From Deltaproteobacteria bacterium (GTDB taxonomy: Bacteria > Desulfobacterota > Syntrophia > Syntrophales > UBA5619), in NCBI GenBank assembly GCA_021372695.1, contig JAJFTY010000145.1, positions 1 to 17,765 of the forward strand: DNA of 17,765 nucleotides, read 5' to 3'. A model generated the notes under the pieces. The model was given only the letters and a program-made list of their open reading frames with translations, was not told where the DNA came from and searched no databases. Below are positions 6,990 to 13,734 of the stretch, in pieces. The translations under genes were made by a program, and so were the position numbers. Position 1 is the first letter of the stretch. The number at the start of each line of letters is the position of its first letter.

Positions 6990-9389
6990 ATGGAAAAGCC
7001 AAATACCTGGCCCCAATATGGAACGATAATACTCTGCGTGATGGCCTTGCCCGTGCTCTACGCCGTCAGCAGGTACAACTACAACCTTTTCCACTGCCTC
7101 ATCGATGGCGTTTCCATCGTGATCGCGGCCTGCGTTTTTGCGATCATCTGGTATTCGCGGCGCCTGGTCGACAACCATTTCTTCCTCTACATCGGCATCG
7201 CCTTTCTTTATTTCGCTTTCTGGGACTCACTGCATCTGCTGGGCAACAAGGGCATGGGCGTCCTCCCCGAGTACGGCAACCTAGGACCCGCACTGTACAT
7301 CGTCAGCAGGTACGTTCTGAGCATCTCGCTGCTGATCGCTCCGCTCTTCATCAAGCGCAGACTCAATACCGCTCTGATGTTCGGCGTCTATTCCCTGGCG
7401 ACTTTGCTGATTCTGCTCTCCATTTTCCACTGGAAGACATTCCCGGCCTGCTTCGTCGAAGGGGTGGGGTTGACGCCTTTCAAGGTGGTGAGCGACTACG
7501 TCGTCTGCTTGATTCTGCTGGCAGCCATGGGCCTGCTGCTCATCAACCGCGATTCGTTCGATCCCAGGGTGCTCCGGATCATCGTCTCTTCGATCATCCT
7601 CTCCATCGCCACGGGGTTGACCTTCACCCTTTACTCGGACCCGTTCGGCATCACCAATCTCATCGGTCATCTGTTCCAAATCGCCTCCTTTTATCTTGTT
7701 TTCCTGGCGTTTATCGAAACCGGCCTGACCAAACCACAGGAAATTCTCTTCCGAAAGCTGAAACAGAGCGAGGAAAAGGAGAAACAACAAAACAGAATCC
7801 TGGAAGGCATCAACCGGATATTCGGCGAAACGATCACCTGCAAGACGGAGCAGGAGTTGGGAGATGTCTGCCTGGAAGTGATCGAGGCCCTGACGGAAAG
7901 CGCGGTCGGCTTTATCGGCGAGATCCGGACGGACGGCCATTTATACAACATCACCATCAGCAACCCCGGCTGGGAGGCCTGCACCATGGCCGACCGGACG
8001 GGGCACCGACGGGCACCCGGCCGCTTCAGGATTGTCGGGCTCTACGGGCGTGTGCTCAAAGATGGCAGGAGCCTCCTCGCCAACGACCCGGCCCGCCACC
8101 CGGACAGCATCGGCATCCCGGAAGGCCATCCGCCACTGACCGCGTTCCTGGGGACGCCGCTGATCCGCGAGGGGAAGACCGTCGGCCTGATCGCCGTGGG
8201 CAACCGCGAGGGCGGTTATACGCCGGAGCAACAGCGGATCATGGAGGCCCTGGCGCCCATCGTTCTTCAGGCTCTGTTGAAGAAGCGGGCCGAGGCGGAG
8301 CTTCAGGCGAGTGAGACGCGGTTCCGGGCTTTTTTCGAGAGTGCCGCGGTCGGAACGGCGGAACTCGGACCGGATGGCTCTTTTCTCAACGTGAATCAGC
8401 GCCTGTGCGAGATCACCGGCTACAGCATCGAAGAGATGCTGCGGATGAACATCCTCGACCTCTCCCCACCCGATGAGCTCCAGCACAACCGGGAGATCAT
8501 GGCGGCCTACCTCCATGGCCGGGAGTCTCTGGTCGACATGGAATGCCGCTGCCGCCGGAAGAACGGGGGCATCATCTGGGCGCGATTCACGGCGGCGATC
8601 ATTCGCGGCGAAGATGGCAAGATTCTGATGTCGGCCGCCATCGCCATCGATATCACCAAACGAAGACTGGCGGAAGAGGCCCTCAACCTTCAGTCGGCCA
8701 AGCTGGAGGCCGCCAACAGGGAGCTGGAATCCTTTGCCTACTCCGTTTCCCACGACCTGCGCGCCCCGCTGCGGGCGATCGACGGCTTCTCGCGGATGCT
8801 CCTCCGCAAGACAGCCGATAAACTGAACGAGGACGAGAGACGGCAATTCGAGGTGATCCGGGAAAACACGCAGAGGATGGGCCGCCTCATCGATGACCTC
8901 CTCTCCTTCTCACGCCTGGGGCGACAAGCGATCTCCCTGTCCGACATCGACATGGTGGAACTGGCGAGACGCGTATGGGAGGAGCTTCTCACCATCAACC
9001 CCGGCCGCAGGATGACCCTGAAAATGGACGGCCTCCCTGCCGCCTTCGCGGACGGTCCGCTCGTTTCCCAGGTCTGGGCAAACCTTCTGTCCAACGCCGT
9101 CAAGTTCACGCGGAATAAGGAAGAGGCGCTGATCGAAATCGGCGGCAGGACGGAAGATCACGAAGCGGTCTATTATGTCCGGGACAACGGGGCGGGATTC
9201 GACATGAAGCAGTGCGAAAAGCTTTTTGGCGTGTTCCAGCGCCTCCACGGCGAGAGTGAATTCGAAGGCACCGGGGCCGGGCTCGCCATCGTGCAACGGA
9301 TCATCCACCGGCATGGCGGCCGGGTCTGGGGCGAAGGGGAAGTGGAAAAGGGGGCGACGTTTTATTTTACGCTTCCGACCCGGAAATGA
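6990..9389 (+). CDS. Orphan sensor histidine kinase: MASE3-GAF-PAS-HisKA-HATPase
   Basis: A 799-residue hybrid sensor. Residues 1 to about 245 hold several membrane helices with the MASE3 pattern (NLFHCLIDGVSIVI, FLYIGIAFLYFAFWDSLHLLGNKGMGV). About 269-430 is a GAF domain (ending in a region with GTPLIREGKTVGLIAVGN), about 444-555 is a PAS domain (FESAAVGTAELGPDGSFLNVN and GYSIEEML), followed by HisKA with SVSHDLRAPLRAIDG (phospho-acceptor His588) and the ATPase domain with the N-box LLSNAVKFT (Asn702), DNGAGFD (Asp732) and GTGAGLAIV. All key kinase residues are present. The ATG at 6990 is preferred over an in-frame TTG at 6969, which is the only longer option seen. The Shine-Dalgarno is weak. 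No response regulator is adjacent, so the partner is elsewhere, and the signal is unknown. Confidence 0.9.
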   Translation: MEKPNTWPQYGTIILCVMALPVLYAVSRYNYNLFHCLIDGVSIVIAACVFAIIWYSRRLVDNHFFLYIGIAFLYFAFWDSLHLLGNKGMGVLPEYGNLGPALYIVSRYVLSISLLIAPLFIKRRLNTALMFGVYSLATLLILLSIFHWKTFPACFVEGVGLTPFKVVSDYVVCLILLAAMGLLLINRDSFDPRVLRIIVSSIILSIATGLTFTLYSDPFGITNLIGHLFQIASFYLVFLAFIETGLTKPQEILFRKLKQSEEKEKQQNRILEGINRIFGETITCKTEQELGDVCLEVIEALTESAVGFIGEIRTDGHLYNITISNPGWEACTMADRTGHRRAPGRFRIVGLYGRVLKDGRSLLANDPARHPDSIGIPEGHPPLTAFLGTPLIREGKTVGLIAVGNREGGYTPEQQRIMEALAPIVLQALLKKRAEAELQASETRFRAFFESAAVGTAELGPDGSFLNVNQRLCEITGYSIEEMLRMNILDLSPPDELQHNREIMAAYLHGRESLVDMECRCRRKNGGIIWARFTAAIIRGEDGKILMSAAIAIDITKRRLAEEALNLQSAKLEAANRELESFAYSVSHDLRAPLRAIDGFSRMLLRKTADKLNEDERRQFEVIRENTQRMGRLIDDLLSFSRLGRQAISLSDIDMVELARRVWEELLTINPGRRMTLKMDGLPAAFADGPLVSQVWANLLSNAVKFTRNKEEALIEIGGRTEDHEAVYYVRDNGAGFDMKQCEKLFGVFQRLHGESEFEGTGAGLAIVQRIIHRHGGRVWGEGEVEKGATFYFTLPTRK

Positions 9390-9475
9390 GTCTGGCGGCC
9401 CTGATCACACCCGTTCCTGAGCGGACGGTGGCATCGGTCAAAGATGGCGACGGCTAAGCAGCAAGGCAGGATCAT

Positions 9476-9514
9476 AAAAAAGGCAGCGCCCTTTCGAGCT
9501 CTGCCTTTTGTTTT
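9476..9514. terminator. Bidirectional intrinsic terminator
   Basis: AAAAAAGGCAG (9476-9486) pairs with CTGCCTTTTGTTTT (9501-9514) around a 14-base loop. A T-run follows the stem on the + strand, and the A-run at 9476-9481 gives a U-run on the - strand. It sits between the convergent kinase and PEP-CTERM genes and can end both. Confidence 0.85.
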
Positions 9515-9534
9515 GAAGATTGGTTTGGTTTTGT

Positions 9535-10143
9535 CTATTTCTGGAGTTTTCTCCTGAGGCCGGCAATTCCCACCAGACCCAATCCAAGCAGGAGCATCGT
9601 GGCGGGTTCGGGGACATCATTGATGGTCTGCGGGTCATATTCGATCACATAACCTGCGATGTTCCCAAGATTACCCTCATCGTTCCACCCTTGATTCCAG
9701 TTAAGCCCCATGAATTGCTCTGATCCTGGTCCGTAATTATCGTTCGGTTCACCTCCGCTCCAGTTAGCATAGGGACTAGCTGAATCGACGCCGGGGAAGC
9801 TTCCTTCCCCATTTACCCAAGTCCACCCAGCCGTGGCAACTGTTTCGTTGGCTGGGCCCTGGTAACCACCCGCCCACATTTCGCCCAAGCCATTTGTCGC
9901 AATCATGTTGAAGACGGCCGTATCTTCAGCAGCGGACGTTATTGTCACCAGATGGCCCTGTAAACCCAAATAGTAGTTTCCCAAGGCAGCACTCCTTGCA
10001 TCAGCCCAAGTGATTTCGGGTGCACCTATGACATCGTAATAATGCCCACCAAAAAAGTATGGCGCTCCCCAAGCACTTGTGCAGAGTAGGACGGAAACTA
10101 CCAAGCCTAGCAATAGACTCTTGACCGTGTTGCGGTATTTCAT
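9535..10143 (-). CDS. Secreted C-type-lectin domain protein with PEP-CTERM sorting tail
   Basis: A 202-residue exported protein. Residues 1-26 are a signal peptide (basic start, LLLGLVVSVLL core, likely cleavage after SAWG). About 30-170 is a C-type-lectin-like domain: TWADARSAAL, GHLVTITSAAED, GWTWVNGEG, then NWSGGEPND (EPN at 132-134) and GWNDEG (WND at 153-155). EPN plus WND is the calcium-site pair that in animal lectins favours mannose-type sugars. The tail VPEPATMLLLGLGLVG followed by LRRK (177-199) is a PEP-CTERM signal, recognised by an exosortase in the inner membrane. The ATG at 10143 has a strong Shine-Dalgarno (AAGGGAGGT). A PEP-CTERM protein implies an exosortase gene elsewhere in this genome and usually goes with exopolysaccharide production. 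A sigma-54 promoter match lies about 70 bases upstream. Confidence 0.9.
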   Translation of the reverse strand: MKYRNTVKSLLLGLVVSVLLCTSAWGAPYFFGGHYYDVIGAPEITWADARSAALGNYYLGLQGHLVTITSAAEDTAVFNMIATNGLGEMWAGGYQGPANETVATAGWTWVNGEGSFPGVDSASPYANWSGGEPNDNYGPGSEQFMGLNWNQGWNDEGNLGNIAGYVIEYDPQTINDVPEPATMLLLGLGLVGIAGLRRKLQK

Positions 10144-10210
10144 CGTCGCACCTCCCTTGATAGATATAATTGAAATCTGAAGACCGTTTACGACACTCGA
10201 CTGATTATTC

Positions 10211-10226
10211 AGCATTAACCATGCCA
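10211..10226 (-). promoter_or_regulatory. Sigma-54 promoter of the PEP-CTERM lectin gene
   Basis: Read on the - strand, TGGCATGGTTAATGCT has the sigma-54 layout: GG, ten bases, GC. It matches the consensus TGGCACG-N4-TTGCT at 10 of the 12 specified positions. The initiation point would lie roughly 55 bases before the ATG at 10143. PEP-CTERM genes in other bacteria are known to use RpoN with the PrsK/PrsR two-component pair, which fits. Confidence 0.65.
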
Positions 10227-10247
10227 TAATGATATCTTATGGCATGG
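10219..10247. repeat. Perfect inverted repeat overlapping the -24 element
   Basis: CCATGCCATAA (10219-10229) and TTATGGCATGG (10237-10247) are perfect 11-bp arms around TGATATC, itself partly palindromic. The left arm includes the -24 GG box of the sigma-54 promoter. A further copy of the arm core, CCATGCCA, occurs near 10292-10299. The layout suggests a dimeric DNA-binding protein site; no T-run is present, so it is not an obvious terminator. Confidence 0.5.
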
Positions 10248-10646
10248 AGTCATTACATGTTCTTCGCCGTCCCTTGATAGACAAGCATTTTCCCATGCCA
10301 AATATTTTCTCTGCCTGCTGATATTCGGTTTCCGCGGCTTGAGTCAAAATCACAGACTGTTAAGATATCCGACAGCAAATTGGGCACATTTTCACCGTAC
10401 CGTTGTATCTAACTATAATTAATAATAATTACTGCCTTGAACCGCCATTGCTGTATGTAAAACAATCCGACTGATGCTATTCACGAATGCACCAGAATCT
10501 CCCCCCCTCACCTTGAATCGGGTTTCCCCAGGTCAGGATGTCTGATACAATTGATTTTTGGAAAAGGATTGAAATGTCAGCGCCGTTGTCGACCATGGGA
10601 GCACCGTTCGGACGGGGGTGTACGCGGGAAGGGGGGATCGGGAGAG
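10248..10646. other. AT-rich intergenic regulatory gap
   Basis: About 400 bases without a convincing gene, between the divergent PEP-CTERM and MbfA-like genes. It is clearly richer in A and T than its neighbours, especially at 10400-10430. It contains the possible promoter at 10391-10419 and an extra copy of CCATGCCA near 10292. Open frames entering its right end (from 10538 and 10551) have no good ribosome site and run on in the wrong frame or as an N-terminal extension of the next gene, so I do not call them. Confidence 0.6.
10391..10419 (+). promoter_or_regulatory. Possible sigma-70 promoter toward the MbfA-like gene
   Basis: TTCACC (10391-10396), 17 bases, then a perfect TATAAT (10414-10419) in the AT-rich gap. 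Transcription would begin near 10426, leaving a leader of about 220 bases before the ATG at 10647. The -35 matches 4 of 6. A closer promoter may exist. Confidence 0.4.
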
Positions 10647-11774
10647 ATGGACCCGGAACACGATATTCAGCGTTATCTTCGGAACAGGCAGAAAGAGATC
10701 GACGGCGCCGCACTCTATCGCGCGCTCTCCGAGGCAGAAACGAAGCCCGAGATGAAGGAGGTCTATGAGCGGCTGGCCAAAGCCGAGGAGAAACATGCCG
10801 CCTTCTGGGAAGAGAAACTGGACGAAGCGGGCCGGTCCATTCCGGAACGGAAGCCGTCGTGGCGGGCGCGCTGCTTGGCCTGGCTGGGCAAACGATTCGG
10901 CCCCCGTTTCGTCCTGCCGACCGTGGCCGGGCTCGAAAAGGCCGACAGCCAGGCCTACGGAAGCCAGCCCGAGGAGGCGGCCAGCCTGATGTCGGCCGAT
11001 GAACAGTCCCACGCCCGTCTGATCATGGCTGCGGCGCACGGCAGCAGCGCCGGCATGACCGGAAGCGCCGTCGCGCAGATGGAGGGAAGGCACAAATCCG
11101 CCGGCGGGAATGCCCTGCGCGCCGCCGTACTGGGGGCAAACGACGGCCTGGTCTCCAACCTGAGCCTGGTGATGGGCGTCGCCGGCGCATCGCTCTCCGG
11201 CGACGGGGTTCTGATCACGGGGCTGGCTGGCCTGCTGGCGGGAGCCGGCTCCATGGCGCTGGGCGAATGGCTCTCGGTGCAGAGTTCGCGCGAGCTGTAC
11301 GAGCTCCAGATCCAGATCGAAAAAGAGGAACTCGAGGCCCGGCCCGACGAGGAGGAGGAAGAACTGGCGTTGATCTATCAATCCAAGGGTGTGCCGAAGG
11401 AGCGGGCGGCGGAATTGGCCGCGCACATCATCGCCGGAGGGGATAGCGCCCTGAATACGCTGGCGCGCGAGGAGCTGGGCATCGATCCCGATGAACTGGG
11501 CGGTTCCGCCTGGGAGGCGGCCATCACCTCGTTCTTCCTCTTTGCCGCAGGCGCGGTCGTGCCCGTCATCCCCTTCATCTTCTCCGCGGACTCGACCGCC
11601 GTGATCGCCAGCGTCGGCCTGAGTGCGGTCGGCCTGTTCGTCATCGGGGCCGCGATCACGCTGATGACCGGGCGCAACGCGCCCTACTCCGGGATGCGGA
11701 TGGTCCTCTTCGGCATGACCGCCGCCGGCCTCACCTACGGCATCGGCCGGCTGATCGGCGTTTCGATCGGATAG
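10647..11774 (+). CDS. MbfA-like ferritin/VIT1 iron exporter
   Basis: A 375-residue membrane protein with two domains. Residues 1 to about 145 form a ferritin-like (rubrerythrin) four-helix domain with E17 and two ExxH motifs (EEKH at 47-50 and EQSH in ADEQSHARL), the expected di-iron ligands. About 155-375 is a VIT1/CCC1 transporter domain: LRAAVLGANDGLVSNLSLVMG, then LAGAGSMALGEWLSVQSSRELYE, an acidic cytoplasmic stretch (EARPDEEEEELAL) that resembles the metal-binding loop, and three C-terminal helices. This is the domain order of MbfA from Agrobacterium and Bradyrhizobium, an inner-membrane exporter that protects against iron and peroxide. The ATG at 10647 follows a purine-rich AAGGGGGGA; in-frame codons upstream have no family similarity. 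I saw no clear Fur or Irr box. Confidence 0.88.
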   Translation: MDPEHDIQRYLRNRQKEIDGAALYRALSEAETKPEMKEVYERLAKAEEKHAAFWEEKLDEAGRSIPERKPSWRARCLAWLGKRFGPRFVLPTVAGLEKADSQAYGSQPEEAASLMSADEQSHARLIMAAAHGSSAGMTGSAVAQMEGRHKSAGGNALRAAVLGANDGLVSNLSLVMGVAGASLSGDGVLITGLAGLLAGAGSMALGEWLSVQSSRELYELQIQIEKEELEARPDEEEEELALIYQSKGVPKERAAELAAHIIAGGDSALNTLAREELGIDPDELGGSAWEAAITSFFLFAAGAVVPVIPFIFSADSTAVIASVGLSAVGLFVIGAAITLMTGRNAPYSGMRMVLFGMTAAGLTYGIGRLIGVSIG

Positions 11775-11861
11775 AGACCCTTTTCCAATCTCATGCGATA
11801 CTTGATAGGTATGACAATAACAATACGATATAACAGAAAATGACTCATTGTCTCTCTACCG

Positions 11862-13457
11862 TCAAACCGCGCCTTCGTTCTTGTTGAGATTCTCCTTGCT
11901 CAGCTTGTACTGGATGCTGTCGACGAGCGCCTGCCAGCTCGCCTCGATCACATTCTCGGAGACGCCGATCGTGCTCCAAACCTCCTCCCGGTCCCGGGAA
12001 TCGAGAAGCACCTTGACCCGGGCTGCCGTTCCTTCGCTCCCCTCCACGATGCGGACCTTGAAGTCGATCAGGTGAACCTCTTCGATCTGGGGGTAGAACT
12101 TGGAGAGCGCCTTCCGGAGGGCGTGGTCGAGGGCGTTGACCGGACCGTTTCCCTCCGCCGCGGTGAGTTCCACCTCGCTGCCGACGGAGATCTTCATCGT
12201 GGCCAGGCAGACGGGGTCGTGCTTCCCGGTCTTTCCGTTCGTCACATTGAAGCACTCGAGCGTGAAGGGCTCCTTGAAGGCACCGGTGATCTTCTTCATG
12301 AGCAGGGAGAGGGAGCCGTCGGCCGCATCGAACTGGAACCCCTGGTTTTCGAGCCTTTTGATCTCCCGGACGATCTTGCGGCTCACGGCGTCCTTTTCCC
12401 CGAGTTCGACGCCGAGTTCCCGGGCCTTCCATAGGACTGTGCTCTTTCCGGCGAGGTCGGAGGCGAGTACGCGCTGGTGGTTGCCCACCAGCTCCGGCCG
12501 GATGTGTTCATAGGCCTGGGGATTCTTGGTAATGGCGTTCACATGGACCCCTCCCTTGTGGGCAAAGGCGCTGGCCCCGACGAAGGGGCGGAAAGGGAGT
12601 GGCCTCACATTGGCCACCTCGCTGATGAAGTAGGAGAGGTTCGTGAGCTGGCCGATCGATGCCTCCGGAAGGCAGCGTCTGCCCATCTTGAGTTGGAGGT
12701 CGCAGATCACGGTGATCAGATCCGCATTGCCGCACCTCTCCCCATAGCCGTTCACCGTCCCCTGAACCATGGTCGCCCCCGCCTGCACGGCGGCGATCGA
12801 ATTGGCCGCGGCGAGCCCGCAGTCGTTGTGCGCATGGACCCCGAGTTTCGCGGGCGGAATGGCCGCGGCGGCGGCCGTGACAGCCGCGGCGAGGTCATGG
12901 GGCATGGTGCCGCCGTTCGTATCGCAGAGGACGATCCGGTCCGCGCCGCCCTCCCAGGCCGCCTTGATGGTCTTCAGGGCGTAGGCGCGGTTCCGGAGAA
13001 AGCCGTCGAAGAAGTGCTCGGCATCGAAGATCACCTCTTTTTTCTTTTTCTTGAGGTAGGCGACCGAATCGCGGATCATCTTCAGGTTCTCTTCGAGCGT
13101 GCAGCCCAGGATCTCCCGGACGTGGAGGTCCCAGCTCTTTCCGAAGATGGCTACGGCCGGGGTTCCGGCCTGGATCAGCGTCCGGATGTTCCGGCAGGTT
13201 TCCGGCCGGGTGCCGGGCTTCCGGGTGCTCCCGAAGGCGGTCAGGCGGGCGTTCTTGAAGGTCACCGCCTTGGCCATCTCGAAAAAGCGGACATCCTTGG
13301 GGTTCGAGCCGGGCCATCCCCCTTCGATGTAGTGGAACCCCATGTCGTCCAGGCGGCGGGCGATCCGCAGCTTCTCCTCCGCGGAGAAATTGATCTTCTC
13401 CCCCTGCGTGCCGTCCCTGAGCGTCGTGTCGTAGATGTAAACGTCCGTCGATGCCAT
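11862..13457 (-). CDS. cimA: (R)-citramalate synthase
   Basis: A 531-residue enzyme of the isopropylmalate/homocitrate synthase family, best matched to the citramalate synthase branch. It condenses acetyl-CoA with pyruvate to citramalate, the first step of the threonine-independent route to 2-oxobutyrate and isoleucine. The TIM-barrel part shows YDTTLRDGTQGEKINFS (Asp10, Arg14), the HAHNDCGLA metal site (His208, His210) and GYGERCGNADL. FVGASAFAHKGGVHVNAI follows, which is characteristic of this branch. The last ~130 residues form the LeuA-type allosteric domain, where end-product isoleucine is expected to bind. Start ATG at 13457 has AAAGGAGAG just upstream. The gene seems to be transcribed alone, from its own promoter at 13673-13701, through a leader with a terminator immediately before the ribosome site (see separate entries). 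No other branched-chain amino-acid gene is in the window. Confidence 0.92.
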   Translation of the reverse strand: MASTDVYIYDTTLRDGTQGEKINFSAEEKLRIARRLDDMGFHYIEGGWPGSNPKDVRFFEMAKAVTFKNARLTAFGSTRKPGTRPETCRNIRTLIQAGTPAVAIFGKSWDLHVREILGCTLEENLKMIRDSVAYLKKKKKEVIFDAEHFFDGFLRNRAYALKTIKAAWEGGADRIVLCDTNGGTMPHDLAAAVTAAAAAIPPAKLGVHAHNDCGLAAANSIAAVQAGATMVQGTVNGYGERCGNADLITVICDLQLKMGRRCLPEASIGQLTNLSYFISEVANVRPLPFRPFVGASAFAHKGGVHVNAITKNPQAYEHIRPELVGNHQRVLASDLAGKSTVLWKARELGVELGEKDAVSRKIVREIKRLENQGFQFDAADGSLSLLMKKITGAFKEPFTLECFNVTNGKTGKHDPVCLATMKISVGSEVELTAAEGNGPVNALDHALRKALSKFYPQIEEVHLIDFKVRIVEGSEGTAARVKVLLDSRDREEVWSTIGVSENVIEASWQALVDSIQYKLSKENLNKNEGAV

Positions 13458-13472
13458 AGCCTCTCCTTTGCC

Positions 13473-13514
13473 AAAAACAAAAAATCCGTTATCAGTGGAA
13501 CCTGATAACGGATT
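13473..13514 (-). terminator. Attenuator terminator in the cimA leader
   Basis: On the - strand AATCCGTTATCAG (plus positions 13502-13514) and CTGATAACGGATT (13483-13495) form a perfect 13-bp stem with a six-base loop, followed at once by TTTTGTTTTT. This is an intrinsic terminator placed only a few bases before the cimA Shine-Dalgarno, downstream of the promoter that should serve cimA. That location makes sense only as a conditional terminator. Confidence 0.88.
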
Positions 13515-13542
13515 CAGTCGCTTTGGACTTTTTTTGTTTGGA

Positions 13543-13638
13543 CTATCCCCCGATCAGGCCCCCATATGTAGGCCCGATAATTATGCCACCGATCAGCGCA
13601 GCAGCGAAAAATCTCACTTGGATGTCCTTTGTTTTCAT
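13543..13638 (-). CDS. cimA leader peptide with three consecutive Ile codons
   Basis: A 31-codon frame (ATG 13638 to TAG 13545-13543) beginning MKTKDIQVRF. Six of its codons are Ile, three of them in a row: ATA ATT ATC at 13584-13576, so all three Ile codons are used. Within it, a GTG at 13617 has a good Shine-Dalgarno (AAAGGA, seven bases away) and would give a 24-residue version; the ATG has only a weak ribosome site, so the GTG may be the real start. Either way the Ile run is translated in the same frame. The peptide product itself is probably not functional; the act of translating it would sense charged tRNA-Ile. An alternative reading, a tiny hydrophobic membrane peptide, cannot be excluded but fits the RNA structures less well. 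Confidence 0.7.
   Translation of the reverse strand: MKTKDIQVRFFAAALIGGIIIGPTYGGLIGG
13553..13578 (-). promoter_or_regulatory. Attenuator protector hairpin (regions 1 and 2)
   Basis: On the - strand ATCGGGCCT (plus 13570-13578) can pair with GGGCCTGAT (13553-13561): nine pairs including two G-U, with an eight-base loop. Region 1 starts on the third Ile codon. Region 2 overlaps CTGATCGGGGGAT (13545-13557), which can instead pair with terminator arm AATCCGTTATCAG through CTGAT/ATCAG and GGAT/ATCC, giving an antiterminator. This is the standard 1:2, 2:3, 3:4 arrangement of amino-acid attenuators. Confidence 0.7.
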
Positions 13639-13672
13639 GTCTAAAATACCCGGCGATTCCTAATGGGTTGAG

Positions 13673-13701
13673 TTCATAGACCCTTCCGCGCCATTTGTCA
13701 A
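13673..13701 (-). promoter_or_regulatory. Sigma-70 promoter of the cimA leader
   Basis: On the - strand a perfect TTGACA (plus 13696-13701), 17 bases, then TATGAA (13673-13678, 4 of 6). Transcription should begin near 13666, about 28 bases before the leader ATG. It lies directly after the terminator of the upstream operon. Confidence 0.7.
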
Positions 13702-13704
13702 ACG

Positions 13705-13734
13705 AAAAAATGGGCCCGCAGCCCTACCGCGGGC
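13705..13734 (-). terminator. Terminator of the GntR/ferredoxin operon
   Basis: On the - strand GCCCGC and GCGGGC (plus 13729-13734 and 13714-13719) form a 6-bp GC stem around a nine-base loop, followed by CCATTTTTT. The stop codon of the last operon gene lies in the loop. It separates this operon from the cimA promoter. Confidence 0.75.

Noticed and set aside
6812..8314. 500-codon + frame overlapping the kinase
   Set aside because: Arg/Pro/His-rich shadow of the kinase gene, with no domain pattern; the kinase frame has clear MASE3, GAF, PAS and catalytic motifs.
10538..10768. 76-codon + frame at the right end of the AT-rich gap
   Set aside because: No good ribosome site, runs into the MbfA-like gene in a different frame, and becomes Arg-rich shadow sequence.
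12477..13505. 342-codon + frame opposite cimA
   Set aside because: Antisense shadow; it also runs through the attenuator terminator and has no ribosome site.
13458..13670. T-box riboswitch in the cimA leader
   Set aside because: T-boxes control leu genes in some delta-proteobacteria, but the conserved T-box sequence (AGGGTGGNACCGCG-like) is absent and a leader frame with Ile codons explains the layout better.
13662..13679. Five-codon frame ATG AAC TCA ACC CAT TAG upstream of the cimA leader peptide
   Set aside because: Its ATG lies within the predicted -10 element, so it is probably not transcribed in full.
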